A DNA stretch of 37,123 bases, from contig SXWY01000166.1 of the NCBI GenBank assembly GCA_005789825.1, positions 1 to 37,123 of the forward strand. The letters run 5' to 3'. Shown in pieces: positions 1-8,524 of the stretch. The DNA comes from Burkholderiales bacterium. GTDB lineage: Bacteria; Pseudomonadota; Gammaproteobacteria; Burkholderiales; Burkholderiaceae_C. Each line of letters opens with the position of its first letter. Positions within the stretch are counted from its first letter, which is position 1. Both the position numbers and the translations under genes were made by a program. The notes under the pieces were generated by a model, which saw nothing but the letters and a program-made list of their open reading frames with translations, was not told the DNA's origin and did no database searches.

Positions 1-1878
1 CAATGCATCTGCGCCATAGGCAGGAATACCGTCTGGAAATTCCTTTTCGGTGTTTTTGCGTACCTGAGGCGCGGTTTCGGGCTTGCGCAAACCTTGGCTG
101 CGTTTGTCCAGCAAAGGAGGGAGTGCAATGCCGTCGATCAAATCCACCGGGTCCAGCACATTGCCTTCGGACTTGCTCATCTTCTTGCCCTGCGCATCAC
201 GCACCAGTCCGTGGATATACACATGTTTGAACGGTACGCGGCCAGTGAAATGCGTGGTCATCATGACCATGCGTGCGACCCAAAAAAAGATGATGTCGTA
301 ACCAGTGACCAATACGCTGCTGGGCAGATACAGGTCTATGTCTTTGGGTTGCCCGTCTTCGCTCTCCCAACCCATGGTGCTGAATGGCACCAGTGCAGAC
401 GAGTACCATGTGTCGAGCACATCTTCATCGCGTTTGAGGGATTTGCCGGGAGCTTGCGCCTGTGCCTCGGCTTCATTGAGAGCGACATACACCTTGCCAT
501 CTTCGTCATACCAAGCGGGAATTTGATGGCCCCACCACAGTTGCCTGCTGATACACCAATCGGTGATGTTGTTCATCCATTGGTTGTAAGTGTTGACCCA
601 GTTTTCAGGCACGAATTTCACTTCACCCGATTGCACTGCATCGATGGCTTTTTGCGCAATGCTTTTGCCGGTCGGGTCCTTGTCGCTGACTTTGTTCATG
701 GCGACAAACCACTGGTCGGTCAACATCGGTTCGATGATTTGGCCAGTGCGGGTACAACGCGGCACCATGAGCTTGTGTTTTTTGATTTCGACCAAATGGC
801 CAGCGACTTCCAGGTCGGCGACGATGGCTTTGCGTGCATCAAAACGATCCATCCCTCGGTATGGGGTAGGCGCTTCGTGATTCACGGTCGCATTCAAATG
901 CAAAATGCCGATGATGGGCAGTCCGTGGCGCTGTCCCACCGCATGGTCGTTCACATCATGTGCGGGCGTGACTTTGACCACACCGGTACCGAAATCCTTG
1001 TCCACATACGCATCGCCAATCACCGGAATCTCGCGATCACACAATGGCAAGCGCACTGTTTTGCCAATCACATGTTTGTAGCGTGCATCGTCGGGATGCA
1101 CCATCACTGCCACGTCGCCCAGCATGGTCTCGGGGCGTGTGGTAGCCACGACCAAGCCCTTGGCAGATTGACCATCTACGGGTTGCGGTCCATCGACAAA
1201 GTCATAACAGATATGCCATAAAAAGCCGTCTTCTTCTTCGCTTTCAACTTCCAAATCAGACACCGCACTCATCAGCACCGGGTCCCAACTGACCATGCGT
1301 TTGCCTCGGTAAATCAAGCCTTGTTCATACAAGCGCACAAATGTTTTTGTCACCACTTGGGAGAGCTTGTCGTCCATGGTGAAGTATTCGCGACTCCAGT
1401 CCACGCTGTCGCCCATGCGGCGCATTTGTTGGGTGATGGTGTTGCCTGACTGCTCTTTCCATTCCCACACTTTCGCGATAAAGTTTTTGCGCGCTTCGTA
1501 CGGGGTAGGCCCCATGGCGTGCCGATTGATGCCTTGGCCTTGCAATTGGCGCTCGACCACGATTTGCGTGGCAATCCCCGCATGGTCTGTGCCGGGTACC
1601 CACAAAGTGTTGAAGCCGCGCATACGGTGGTAGCGCGTGAGGCTGTCCATGATGGTCTGGTTGAATGCATGGCCCATGTGCAAGGTTCCGGTCACATTGG
1701 GCGGTGGCAACTGAATGGCGAACGATGGTTGTTCTGCCTTTGCTTGGCCGGTGCCGCGAAATCCAGCGACACCGTAACCTCTCTTTTCCCACTCGGGCCC
1801 CCAATGGGCTTCGATGGCAGCAGGTTCAAAAGACTTGGAGAGGCTGTCTAGGCCGGGTTGCGTTGGGGTGCTGGTCAT
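1..1878 (-). CDS. valS: valine--tRNA ligase, N-terminal part (runs off the window's left edge)
   Basis: Reverse-strand translation from ATG at 1878 gives [36 protein letters not shown]..., with class I aaRS motifs [15 protein letters not shown] (HIGH-like) and [12 protein letters not shown] (KMSKS). Open to window edge, so absent from the ORF track. Confidence 0.95.
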   Translation of the reverse strand, partial: MTSTPTQPGLDSLSKSFEPAAIEAHWGPEWEKRGYGVAGFRGTGQAKAEQPSFAIQLPPPNVTGTLHMGHAFNQTIMDSLTRYHRMRGFNTLWVPGTDHAGIATQIVVERQLQGQGINRHAMGPTPYEARKNFIAKVWEWKEQSGNTITQQMRRMGDSVDWSREYFTMDDKLSQVVTKTFVRLYEQGLIYRGKRMVSWDPVLMSAVSDLEVESEEEDGFLWHICYDFVDGPQPVDGQSAKGLVVATTRPETMLGDVAVMVHPDDARYKHVIGKTVRLPLCDREIPVIGDAYVDKDFGTGVVKVTPAHDVNDHAVGQRHGLPIIGILHLNATVNHEAPTPYRGMDRFDARKAIVADLEVAGHLVEIKKHKLMVPRCTRTGQIIEPMLTDQWFVAMNKVSDKDPTGKSIAQKAIDAVQSGEVKFVPENWVNTYNQWMNNITDWCISRQLWWGHQIPAWYDEDGKVYVALNEAEAQAQAPGKSLKRDEDVLDTWYSSALVPFSTMGWESEDGQPKDIDLYLPSSVLVTGYDIIFFWVARMVMMTTHFTGRVPFKHVYIHGLVRDAQGKKMSKSEGNVLDPVDLIDGIALPPLLDKRSQGLRKPETAPQVRKNTEKEFPDGIPAYGADAL

Positions 1879-1919
1879 GCCGTGATGAGAGAAGTGGAAT
1901 AAAAAAATAGCAGGTGATT

Positions 1920-2576
1920 TTAAAGACCGGCTGCAATTTGTCGCAGTGCGTTGGCAAACACCTGAGCAGGTTGCCCGCCAGAAATCAGGTGCTTGTCGTT
2001 GATGATCACCGCTGGCACCGAGTGTATGCCTGCGCTGGTGTAGAAATGTTCTTTCTCGCGAACCTCTTGGGCATACATGTCGCTTTCCAAAACGCTGCGG
2101 GCTTGTGACACATCGAGTCCCTCGGCTTGCACAATAGCCAACAGCACTTCATGAGAATCGATTTTTTCTCCACGACCTTGGTAAGCGTTGAGCAAGGCTT
2201 TTTTCAGGCGATGTTGGGTTTGGCTGCTTTCAGTCATTTCAGCCCAATGCAACAAACGGTGCGCGTCAAACGTATTGAAGATGCGCCCACGGCCCGTGGG
2301 ATGGAATGCAAAACCTACTTCAGCGCCACGCGCTTTGATGTTTTGGTACATGTGCGCTTGTTGTTCGGCAGTCGAGCCGTATTTTTTGCCCAAATGCTCC
2401 ACCAAATCTTCGCCCTCTGGCGGCATGTTCGGATTGAGTTCAAACGGTTGGAAATGGATGTCTGCGGTGACCTCGTCTTTCACTTCTGCGAGCGCTTGTT
2501 CGAGTGCACCCAAGCCCACAGCGCACCAAGGACAGGCGACATCAGAGACAAAGTCAATTTTCAAATGGGTAGCCAT
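1920..2576 (-). CDS. DsbA family oxidoreductase (FrnE / 2-hydroxychromene-2-carboxylate isomerase-like thioredoxin fold)
   Basis: [29 protein letters not shown]..., CPWC active site; C-terminal [21 protein letters not shown] cis-Pro region. Confidence 0.88.
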   Translation of the reverse strand: MATHLKIDFVSDVACPWCAVGLGALEQALAEVKDEVTADIHFQPFELNPNMPPEGEDLVEHLGKKYGSTAEQQAHMYQNIKARGAEVGFAFHPTGRGRIFNTFDAHRLLHWAEMTESSQTQHRLKKALLNAYQGRGEKIDSHEVLLAIVQAEGLDVSQARSVLESDMYAQEVREKEHFYTSAGIHSVPAVIINDKHLISGGQPAQVFANALRQIAAGL

Positions 2577-2600
2577 CGGAGATTCCTTGAAAGAAAAAAA

Positions 2601-4286
2601 TCAGTGCAAGGCCAGTGACATGGCCAGGGATTTGACCAGTTGCGCGTTGAGCACTTTGCCTTTGGCGGCCACGTAAGCGTCGGGGCGCACCAGTACCCAT
2701 TGGGATTTTTCCGCATGGCAGGCTTGTCGCAATTGTTTGTTCGTGTCAGTCACGCATTCAAGAACTTGCGCCGGTTTTTTATGCACCACTTGCACCGCGC
2801 GAACGAAAGCCAGCTTGGTCAAAGACTGCAAACGGGCAATGTCTTTGGTGGAGAGTTCACCAAACACCAAGAGCAGCATATGTCCGTTCGCCCAGTTGAT
2901 CAAATCAGCCAGAGTGCCGTGTGTGCGGTCGGCAAATTGAACGCTGGTGTTTTGCACCATGAAACCGCCATTGTCTTGGCACACATTGGACAAGGTGTAG
3001 CGGTTGGCCTCTGCCATGCGGCCGGTGTTGATGAGTGGCCGCGCAAATGCATGTTGCTTGGCCAAGCCAATGGTTGCATCGCGAAACAAGCGTTCAGCGC
3101 CTGGGGGTGCGCGCAAAAAACGCGCGGTTCGGTTGGTTACTTGCACATTGCGTTGCGCGGCTTGGTGCCGTTCTGGGTGGTAGCTGCCAAGCAGTTCGCC
3201 AGGGGCTCGGCCACGCACCACAGCGGCCAATTTCCAGGCCAAATTGTCCGCATCGGCAATGCCAGTGTTGCCGCCACGCGCACCAAAAGGGCTGACCACT
3301 TTGGCGGTGTCACCGATGAAAAACACTCGGCCATGGCGAAGCCGGTGCAAGCATTGAGATTTGTAGGCATAAGGCCCCACCCAGACCAATTCACATTCGA
3401 CCTTGGGTCCGAATTGCTTGCGTAACCGCTCGCGCACGACATCTTCACGGCTGACATAAGCCGGGTCGGCATCGGGTGCCATTTGGTAATCGATGCGCCA
3501 GACATCGTCAGCCATCAAGTGTTGCCAGACTGCGCGGTTGTCGTTGAAAGGCGCTTCAATCCAAGTATGGCGTTCAGCAGGAGGGGTGTGCTTGAAACGC
3601 ACATCGGCTATGCACCAACGGTCGTCACCTCGCTTGCTGTCCATGGTGGCGCCGACCCATGCGTGAAACGGTGTGTGTGAACCACTGGCATCAATCACAT
3701 GCTGGGCTTGCAATGCATAAGTTCCCGCTGGGGTTTGCACTTGCAAGCTGGCCAGGTCGTCGTTTTGCGAAAAACCGGTGACACGGCTTTTCCAGCGCAA
3801 ATCCACCAAAGGCTGGATGTGGTTGAGCGCTTGTATGCGTTCGACCAAAAACATCTCGATATAAAACTGCTGGATATTGATGAAGGGCGGTTGTACGCTG
3901 TGTGAAAACTGCTGGCGTTCTCGCAAGTCAAAAGAAAACACTTCGTCGCTGCCTGCGAACGTTCGGCCGGTGTGCCAAGCCACACCTTTGGCGGCAATGC
4001 GCTCATAAATTCCCAAGCGTGAAAAAATTTCCAGCGATTGTTGGGTGTAACAAATGCCCCGTGAAGATGCGCCTTTGACACCCACGGTGTTGTCTTCGTC
4101 CAGCAGCACCGCTGCCACGCCCAGTTGTGCCAAGCGGCATGCCAAGGTCAAGCCACTGAGCCCTGCGCCTACGATAACGATGGGGTAGGTGACTTGGGGT
4201 TGACCACGCAGTTCAGGGGGTTTGACAAACCCATAGGTTGGCAATCGGTAGGCCGAATAAGCCGTTGCGGTGTTGGGTTTAGCCAC
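2601..4286 (-). CDS. FAD-dependent monooxygenase (PheA/TfdB/MhpA-like aromatic hydroxylase)
   Basis: GAGLSGLTLACRLAQLG Rossmann motif, FFIGDTAKVVSPFGARGGNTGIADADNLAWKLA (GD/FAD motif), thioredoxin-like C-terminus. ORF opens at 4337 (ATG), but the GTG at 4286 overlaps the upstream stop (GTGGCTAA) and is a plausible coupled start. Confidence 0.85.
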   Translation of the reverse strand: MAKPNTATAYSAYRLPTYGFVKPPELRGQPQVTYPIVIVGAGLSGLTLACRLAQLGVAAVLLDEDNTVGVKGASSRGICYTQQSLEIFSRLGIYERIAAKGVAWHTGRTFAGSDEVFSFDLRERQQFSHSVQPPFINIQQFYIEMFLVERIQALNHIQPLVDLRWKSRVTGFSQNDDLASLQVQTPAGTYALQAQHVIDASGSHTPFHAWVGATMDSKRGDDRWCIADVRFKHTPPAERHTWIEAPFNDNRAVWQHLMADDVWRIDYQMAPDADPAYVSREDVVRERLRKQFGPKVECELVWVGPYAYKSQCLHRLRHGRVFFIGDTAKVVSPFGARGGNTGIADADNLAWKLAAVVRGRAPGELLGSYHPERHQAAQRNVQVTNRTARFLRAPPGAERLFRDATIGLAKQHAFARPLINTGRMAEANRYTLSNVCQDNGGFMVQNTSVQFADRTHGTLADLINWANGHMLLLVFGELSTKDIARLQSLTKLAFVRAVQVVHKKPAQVLECVTDTNKQLRQACHAEKSQWVLVRPDAYVAAKGKVLNAQLVKSLAMSLALH

Positions 4287-4821
4287 GTTGTTGATTGCGT
4301 TCTCGTTTGTGGGTTGTCCACGCGTCAAGTTGTGCATGCACGTCTAGGCTCTCGCGTTGCAGTTGATCGGCCGATGCCACTTGTGCACTCAATTCAAGAC
4401 GTATGCCGTTTGGGTCGAAAAAATAAATGCTTTTGAAAATACGGTGGTCGGTGATGCCCAGCACTTCAATGCCATGTGCTTCTAAGCGTTGCTTGCTGTC
4501 TTCCAAGGCTTGGATACTTTCCACACGAAAGGCGATGTGGTTGACCCACGCCGGTGTATTGGGTGAGGGCAATGCGGCGGTGTCGTCACCCAGATCAAAA
4601 AAAGCGATGAACGATCCGTCATGCAACCTGAAAAAGAAATGGGTGTAAGGGCAATACTCGCCTGTGCTGGGCACATGGTCGTTTTGTATCAAGTGGTAGA
4701 GCGGCAAGCCGAGTATGTCTTCGTAAAAATGCCGCGTCTCTTCTGCATCCCGCGCACGGTAAGCGTAGTGGTGCAATTGCAGTACTTTGGCGGGTGGCGG
4801 CAGGGAAGAGGTGTCTGGCAT
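4279..4821 (-). CDS. VOC family protein (glyoxalase/dioxygenase superfamily)
   Basis: LQLHHYAYRARDAEETRHFYEDILGLPLYHL...; VNHIAFRVES; IYFFDPNGIRLELSAQ. Typical VOC beta-alpha-beta repeats. Confidence 0.85.
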   Translation of the reverse strand: MPDTSSLPPPAKVLQLHHYAYRARDAEETRHFYEDILGLPLYHLIQNDHVPSTGEYCPYTHFFFRLHDGSFIAFFDLGDDTAALPSPNTPAWVNHIAFRVESIQALEDSKQRLEAHGIEVLGITDHRIFKSIYFFDPNGIRLELSAQVASADQLQRESLDVHAQLDAWTTHKRERNQQRG

Positions 4822-4993
4822 GGTGTTTGATCAATGTTCGGGTTCAGTTTACTGGAGTGTGTGGTTTGATCGGTTTGTGGCAATGGTTGCCAGGGGCTGA
4901 GCCAGACGCTTTCCATGGCTTTGGATATTGAAATACGAATTCAAAAGTATTCTTCATGAATGATTAAACAAATAGAAGCGAAGTCACTCGCCG

Positions 4994-5030
4994 ATAGGTA
5001 TGGTCAATTGCCCGTATTGAAACAACTCAT
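4994..5030 (+). promoter_or_regulatory. candidate OxyR-type (LysR-family) site upstream of rubrerythrin
   Basis: ATAG-N7-CAAT-N7-ATTG-N7-TCAT spacing, imperfect dyad (9/15 half-site positions match the reverse complement). Confidence 0.3.
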
Positions 5031-5118
5031 TGGACGTATCCGTTACAGGCGCATAACCTACTAGGGTGTCTTTGGCCATGACCGCCAGAGCATGTTCATT
5101 AACCATAGGAGATTTCTC

Positions 5119-5541
5119 ATGTCAGCTCTCAAAGGCTCCAAGACGGAAGAAAACCTGAAAGCCGCCTTCGCAGGCGAATCTCAGGCCAACCGCCGTTACC
5201 TGTATTTCGCAAACAAAGCCGACGTGGAAGGCCAAAACGATGTGGCCGCGTTGTTCCGTTCAACCGCTGAAGGCGAGACCGGACACGCCCACGGCCACCT
5301 CGAGTGGCTCGAGCAATGCGGCGACCCCGCCACCGGTTTGCCGATTGGCGCCACCCGTGACAACCTGAAAGCCGCAGTGGCTGGCGAAACCCACGAGTAC
5401 ACCGACATGTACCCTGGCATGGCCAAAACCGCTCGCGAAGAAGGCCACGACGAAATCGCTGACTGGTTCGAAACCCTGGCCAAGGCTGAGCGTTCACACG
5501 CCAACCGTTATGCCAAGGCTTTGGCCGAATTGGTCGATTGA
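5119..5541 (+). CDS. rubrerythrin family protein (short form, no rubredoxin domain)
   Basis: [38 protein letters not shown]...[13 protein letters not shown]...[22 protein letters not shown]...[14 protein letters not shown]; two di-iron ExxH motifs. RBS-like AGGAG precedes ATG 5119. Confidence 0.93.
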   Translation: MSALKGSKTEENLKAAFAGESQANRRYLYFANKADVEGQNDVAALFRSTAEGETGHAHGHLEWLEQCGDPATGLPIGATRDNLKAAVAGETHEYTDMYPGMAKTAREEGHDEIADWFETLAKAERSHANRYAKALAELVD

Positions 5542-5562
5542 TACCTAACAGGTATTGAGCGC

Positions 5563-5589
5563 AAGGCGTTGCCCACAAGGCAGCGCCTT
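5563..5589 (+). terminator. hairpin between rubrerythrin and Fe-S gene (attenuator or RNA-processing element candidate)
   Basis: AAGGCGTTGCC-CACAA-GGCAGCGCCTT, 11-bp stem with one G-T wobble position, weak downstream T run (TTTCCC). Confidence 0.45.
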
Positions 5590-5666
5590 TCCCTGAATGC
5601 CGGTCGACGACATTTATGCCGGCGGCGACAAGTTCGCCCTTTCTCTCATTCACACAAGGAACACAC

Positions 5667-7019
5667 ATGGCTCGCGAAGGCAGTCTAGAAGCACCGACAC
5701 GCCATCCGTTGGATTGGCTTAACCCTGACTTCTACAACGAAGAGGCCTGCTTCACGGAGATGGAGCGCATCTTTGATATTTGCCACGGCTGCCGCCGTTG
5801 CGTGAGTTTGTGTGGTTCATTTCCTACTTTGTTTGATCTGGTCGACGAAGGCAGCACTGGCGAACTCGATGGCGTGGACAAAAAAGACTATTGGAAAGTG
5901 GTTGACCAATGCTATTTGTGTGACCTCTGTTATTTGACCAAATGCCCTTATGTGCCACCGCATGAATGGAATTTGGATTTCCCACACACCATGTTGCGTG
6001 CCAAAGCCATCAAGTTTCAAAAAGGCGAAGTGTCTGCGGGAGAAAAATTTCTGGCGTCCACCGACACACACGGACAGTTCGCGGGTATTCCCATCGTGGT
6101 GCAAGCGGTCAATGCCATCAACAAAACCAGCATGGCACGTTCGGTCATGGAGTCCACATTGGGTGTGGACAAAGACGCTTGGTTGCCCGAATTGGCGACC
6201 AAAAAATTCCGTTCATCTGCACCGAAGGCGCATGCCAAAAAAGTGGTCAATGGCGAAAAAACACCAGGCAAAGTGGTGATTTATTCCACTTGTTATGTCA
6301 ACTACAACGAACCCGGCATTGGTATGGATTTGCTGAAAATCCTTGACCACAACGATATTCCTTACGAGCTGGTGTCAAAAGAAAAATGCTGTGGCATGCC
6401 CAAATTGGAATTGGGTGACTTGCAATCGGTCGATGCGAACAAAAAAATCAATATGCCCATCTTGGCCCAGTACGCCCGCGATGGCTATGCCATTTTGAGT
6501 GCGGTGCCGTCATGCACCTTGATGTTCAAACAAGAGCTGCCGCTCATGTATCCCGATGACGCAGAAACTCAACTGGTCAAAGAGCATATGTGGGACCCGT
6601 TTGAATACCTGATGGCGCGCAAACGCGATGGCTTGTTGAAAACCGAATTCACCGAGTCACTGGGCAATGTCAGCTACCAAATACCTTGTCATGGCCGCGT
6701 GCAAAACATCGGCAAGAAAACCGAAGAAATGCTCAAGATGATCCCAGACACGACCATCAACACGATTGAGCGTTGTTCGGGCCATGCCGGAACCTATGGC
6801 GTGAAAAAGGCCACGCATGCCTACGCCATGAAAATTGGCAAACCCGTTGTCAAGGCCATGGCCACCATGAAAGACGGCAGCAAACCCGACTTCATCAGTT
6901 CCGATTGCCCCTTGGGTGGTCACCATATTGCACAAGGTTTTGAGGCCAGCGGACAAGCGGTGCCCGAGTTGCAGCACCCCATCAGTTTGGTGGCCAAGGC
7001 GTATGGCTTGAAAAAGTAA
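5667..7019 (+). CDS. heterodisulfide reductase-related Fe-S protein (GlpC/HdrD-like, CCG domains)
   Basis: CHGCRRCVSLCGSFP and CYLCDLCYLTKCPYVPP cluster motifs, then CCG-domain regions KCCGMPKLELGD and RCSGHAGTYGVKK. ATG 5667 (MAREGSLEAP). Confidence 0.9.
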   Translation: MAREGSLEAPTRHPLDWLNPDFYNEEACFTEMERIFDICHGCRRCVSLCGSFPTLFDLVDEGSTGELDGVDKKDYWKVVDQCYLCDLCYLTKCPYVPPHEWNLDFPHTMLRAKAIKFQKGEVSAGEKFLASTDTHGQFAGIPIVVQAVNAINKTSMARSVMESTLGVDKDAWLPELATKKFRSSAPKAHAKKVVNGEKTPGKVVIYSTCYVNYNEPGIGMDLLKILDHNDIPYELVSKEKCCGMPKLELGDLQSVDANKKINMPILAQYARDGYAILSAVPSCTLMFKQELPLMYPDDAETQLVKEHMWDPFEYLMARKRDGLLKTEFTESLGNVSYQIPCHGRVQNIGKKTEEMLKMIPDTTINTIERCSGHAGTYGVKKATHAYAMKIGKPVVKAMATMKDGSKPDFISSDCPLGGHHIAQGFEASGQAVPELQHPISLVAKAYGLKK

Positions 7020-7033
7020 CAAGGGCTAATTGG

Positions 7034-7086
7034 TAATTGGGGTCAGGTTCCAATTAATTGAATTAATTGGAACCTGACCCCAATTA
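7034..7086. repeat. 53-nt perfect palindrome, REP/RAYT-associated-like element
   Basis: TAATTGGGGTCAGGTTCCAATTAATT-G-AATTAATTGGAACCTGACCCCAATTA: 26-bp perfect inverted arms around a single central base. Confidence 0.85.
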
Positions 7087-7109
7087 AGACACCATCCATT
7101 GATGTTTGA

Positions 7110-7715
7110 ATGAAAGAAACCATGATGCAACTGACCGGAAACATTACCCCTGACAGCTTGATGAGCTTGGAGGCTTACAGCAAATTTCGCAAAACCCACA
7201 AGGCTGAGGTGTTGGCGCATCGGAAATTGCGTTCAGTCCATTTGGGCGAACACATCACTTTGCAATTTGAAAGCGAAACCACCATCCGCTACCAAATTCA
7301 AGAAATGCTGCGCATTGAAAAAATCTTTGAAGAAGAAGGCATCCAGCAAGAAATAGAAGCGTATGCGCCGTTGATGCCCGATGGCAGCAATTGGAAAGCA
7401 ACCATGTTGATTGAATACCCCGATGTGAATGAACGCAAACGCGAACTTGCGCGCTTGATCGGTGTGGAAGACCGCATGTTCATCGAAGCGGAAGGTCATG
7501 CGCGTGTTTACGCGATTGCCGATGAAGACTTGGACCGCGAAAACGATGAAAAAACATCAGCGGTGCATTTTGTGCGGTTTGAATTTCCTTCTGCCACCAA
7601 AGCGGCTATTCAAGCCGGTGCCGCTGTCAAACTGGGCTGTGACCACACCAACTACCCAGCGCATACACAAATCTCCGCCGAAGCGCTTGCTTCTCTTGCC
7701 GGTGATTTGAAATAA
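7110..7715 (+). CDS. DUF3501 family protein
   Basis: MMQLTGNITPDSLMSLEAYSKFRKTHKAEVLAHRKLRSVHLGEHITLQFESETTIRYQIQEMLRIEKIFEEEGIQQEI...; third gene of the rubrerythrin/Fe-S/DUF3501 arrangement. Confidence 0.88.
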   Translation: MKETMMQLTGNITPDSLMSLEAYSKFRKTHKAEVLAHRKLRSVHLGEHITLQFESETTIRYQIQEMLRIEKIFEEEGIQQEIEAYAPLMPDGSNWKATMLIEYPDVNERKRELARLIGVEDRMFIEAEGHARVYAIADEDLDRENDEKTSAVHFVRFEFPSATKAAIQAGAAVKLGCDHTNYPAHTQISAEALASLAGDLK

Positions 7716-7721
7716 CCGCAA

Positions 7722-8054
7722 TCACCAACACAACTGATCTGGCGTCAAACCCAAAGCATTAGCCACTTTTTCTAATGTGGCTTTGCGGGGTTTTTTGACC
7801 CGTTCCATTTGTGCGTATGCTGCTTGTGTAATTTTCATTCGATTGGCGACTTCTATTTGGGTGAGCCTGAGGTGTTCTCTCCAAGCGGCCATGGGGGTCA
7901 TATTGTTTTCAAAGGCAAGAGTGACCACTGCATGGGGTACGGAATGCTCATATCTTTGAGATTTGAGTTTTTCAAATTCTTCAAAAGGAACCACCACAAA
8001 TGCAGGTTTTCCATCCTTGCCAAGAATGGTTTGAAATTCAGTAAGTGCGTTCAA
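7722..8054 (-). CDS. XRE/HTH antitoxin of type II toxin-antitoxin system
   Basis: N-terminal FQTILGKDGKPAFVVVPFEEFEKLKSQ (Phd/RelB-like) plus HTH RLTQIEVANRMKITQAAYAQMERVKKPRKATLEKVANALGLTPDQL. TTG start. Confidence 0.85.
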   Translation of the reverse strand: MNALTEFQTILGKDGKPAFVVVPFEEFEKLKSQRYEHSVPHAVVTLAFENNMTPMAAWREHLRLTQIEVANRMKITQAAYAQMERVKKPRKATLEKVANALGLTPDQLCW

Positions 8055-8295
8055 CTCGTTTCCTTATTTCTTCAATCGTCACGATGTGGACAGTTCCGTC
8101 ATATTCAAAGAACACTCGAAAATTTCCAACTCTTAAACGGTATCCATAAGGGCACTCTTTGAGCGCTTTGACATGTCTGGCTTGGCTTAAATCGCTCAAC
8201 TCTTCGCTTACAGAAGAACGACTCTTGCTGGCTTGACTCGGTTCGATTTTTCGAAGTTGTCTAAGTGCTTTTGGCAACCAGTTGATGGTGTTCAA
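8038..8295 (-). CDS. RelE/ParE-superfamily toxin
   Basis: INWLPKALRQLRKIEPSQ...HVKALKECPYGYRLRVGNFRVFFEYDGTVHIVTIEEIRKRVERTY; overlaps the antitoxin start by 17 nt. TTG start. Confidence 0.87.
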   Translation of the reverse strand: MNTINWLPKALRQLRKIEPSQASKSRSSVSEELSDLSQARHVKALKECPYGYRLRVGNFRVFFEYDGTVHIVTIEEIRKRVERTY

Positions 8296-8301
8296 GGTTA
8301 A

Positions 8302-8320
8302 TTATAAGTATTTTATAAGT
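8302..8320 (-). promoter_or_regulatory. candidate toxin-antitoxin promoter/operator
   Basis: Two perfect TTATAAGT direct repeats (8302-8309, 8313-8320) 11 bp apart, overlapping TATAAT and TATAAA -10-like hexamers on the minus strand. Confidence 0.4.
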
Positions 8321-8524
8321 TAAAAAATATCATGTATTGGACAAATCCGAGTGATCAGCATTGTCGCAATCAAACACGGGATTGGATGAAATTTGAATGA
8401 TTGTTTGTTATGAAAAAGGGTGTGTAGTAAGAAATATTCTGAAATTAGTAGCAATAGTTAGAGGGATGTATTCCCCTGAATATGAATTGAAATTCAACTA
8501 TTCGCGTACCCCGATAATTGACAA

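Noticed and set aside
94-1221. 375-aa plus-strand ORF
   Set aside because: Antisense shadow of the clearly recognisable valS reading frame; low-complexity His/Gly/Val composition and no family features.
2640-3425. 261-aa plus-strand ORF
   Set aside because: Antisense to the FAD monooxygenase.
8465-8524. Possible OxyR-like ATTG...CTAT dyad upstream of yaaA
   Set aside because: Spacing is 8 nt rather than 7, and the second pair of tetrads is not evident.
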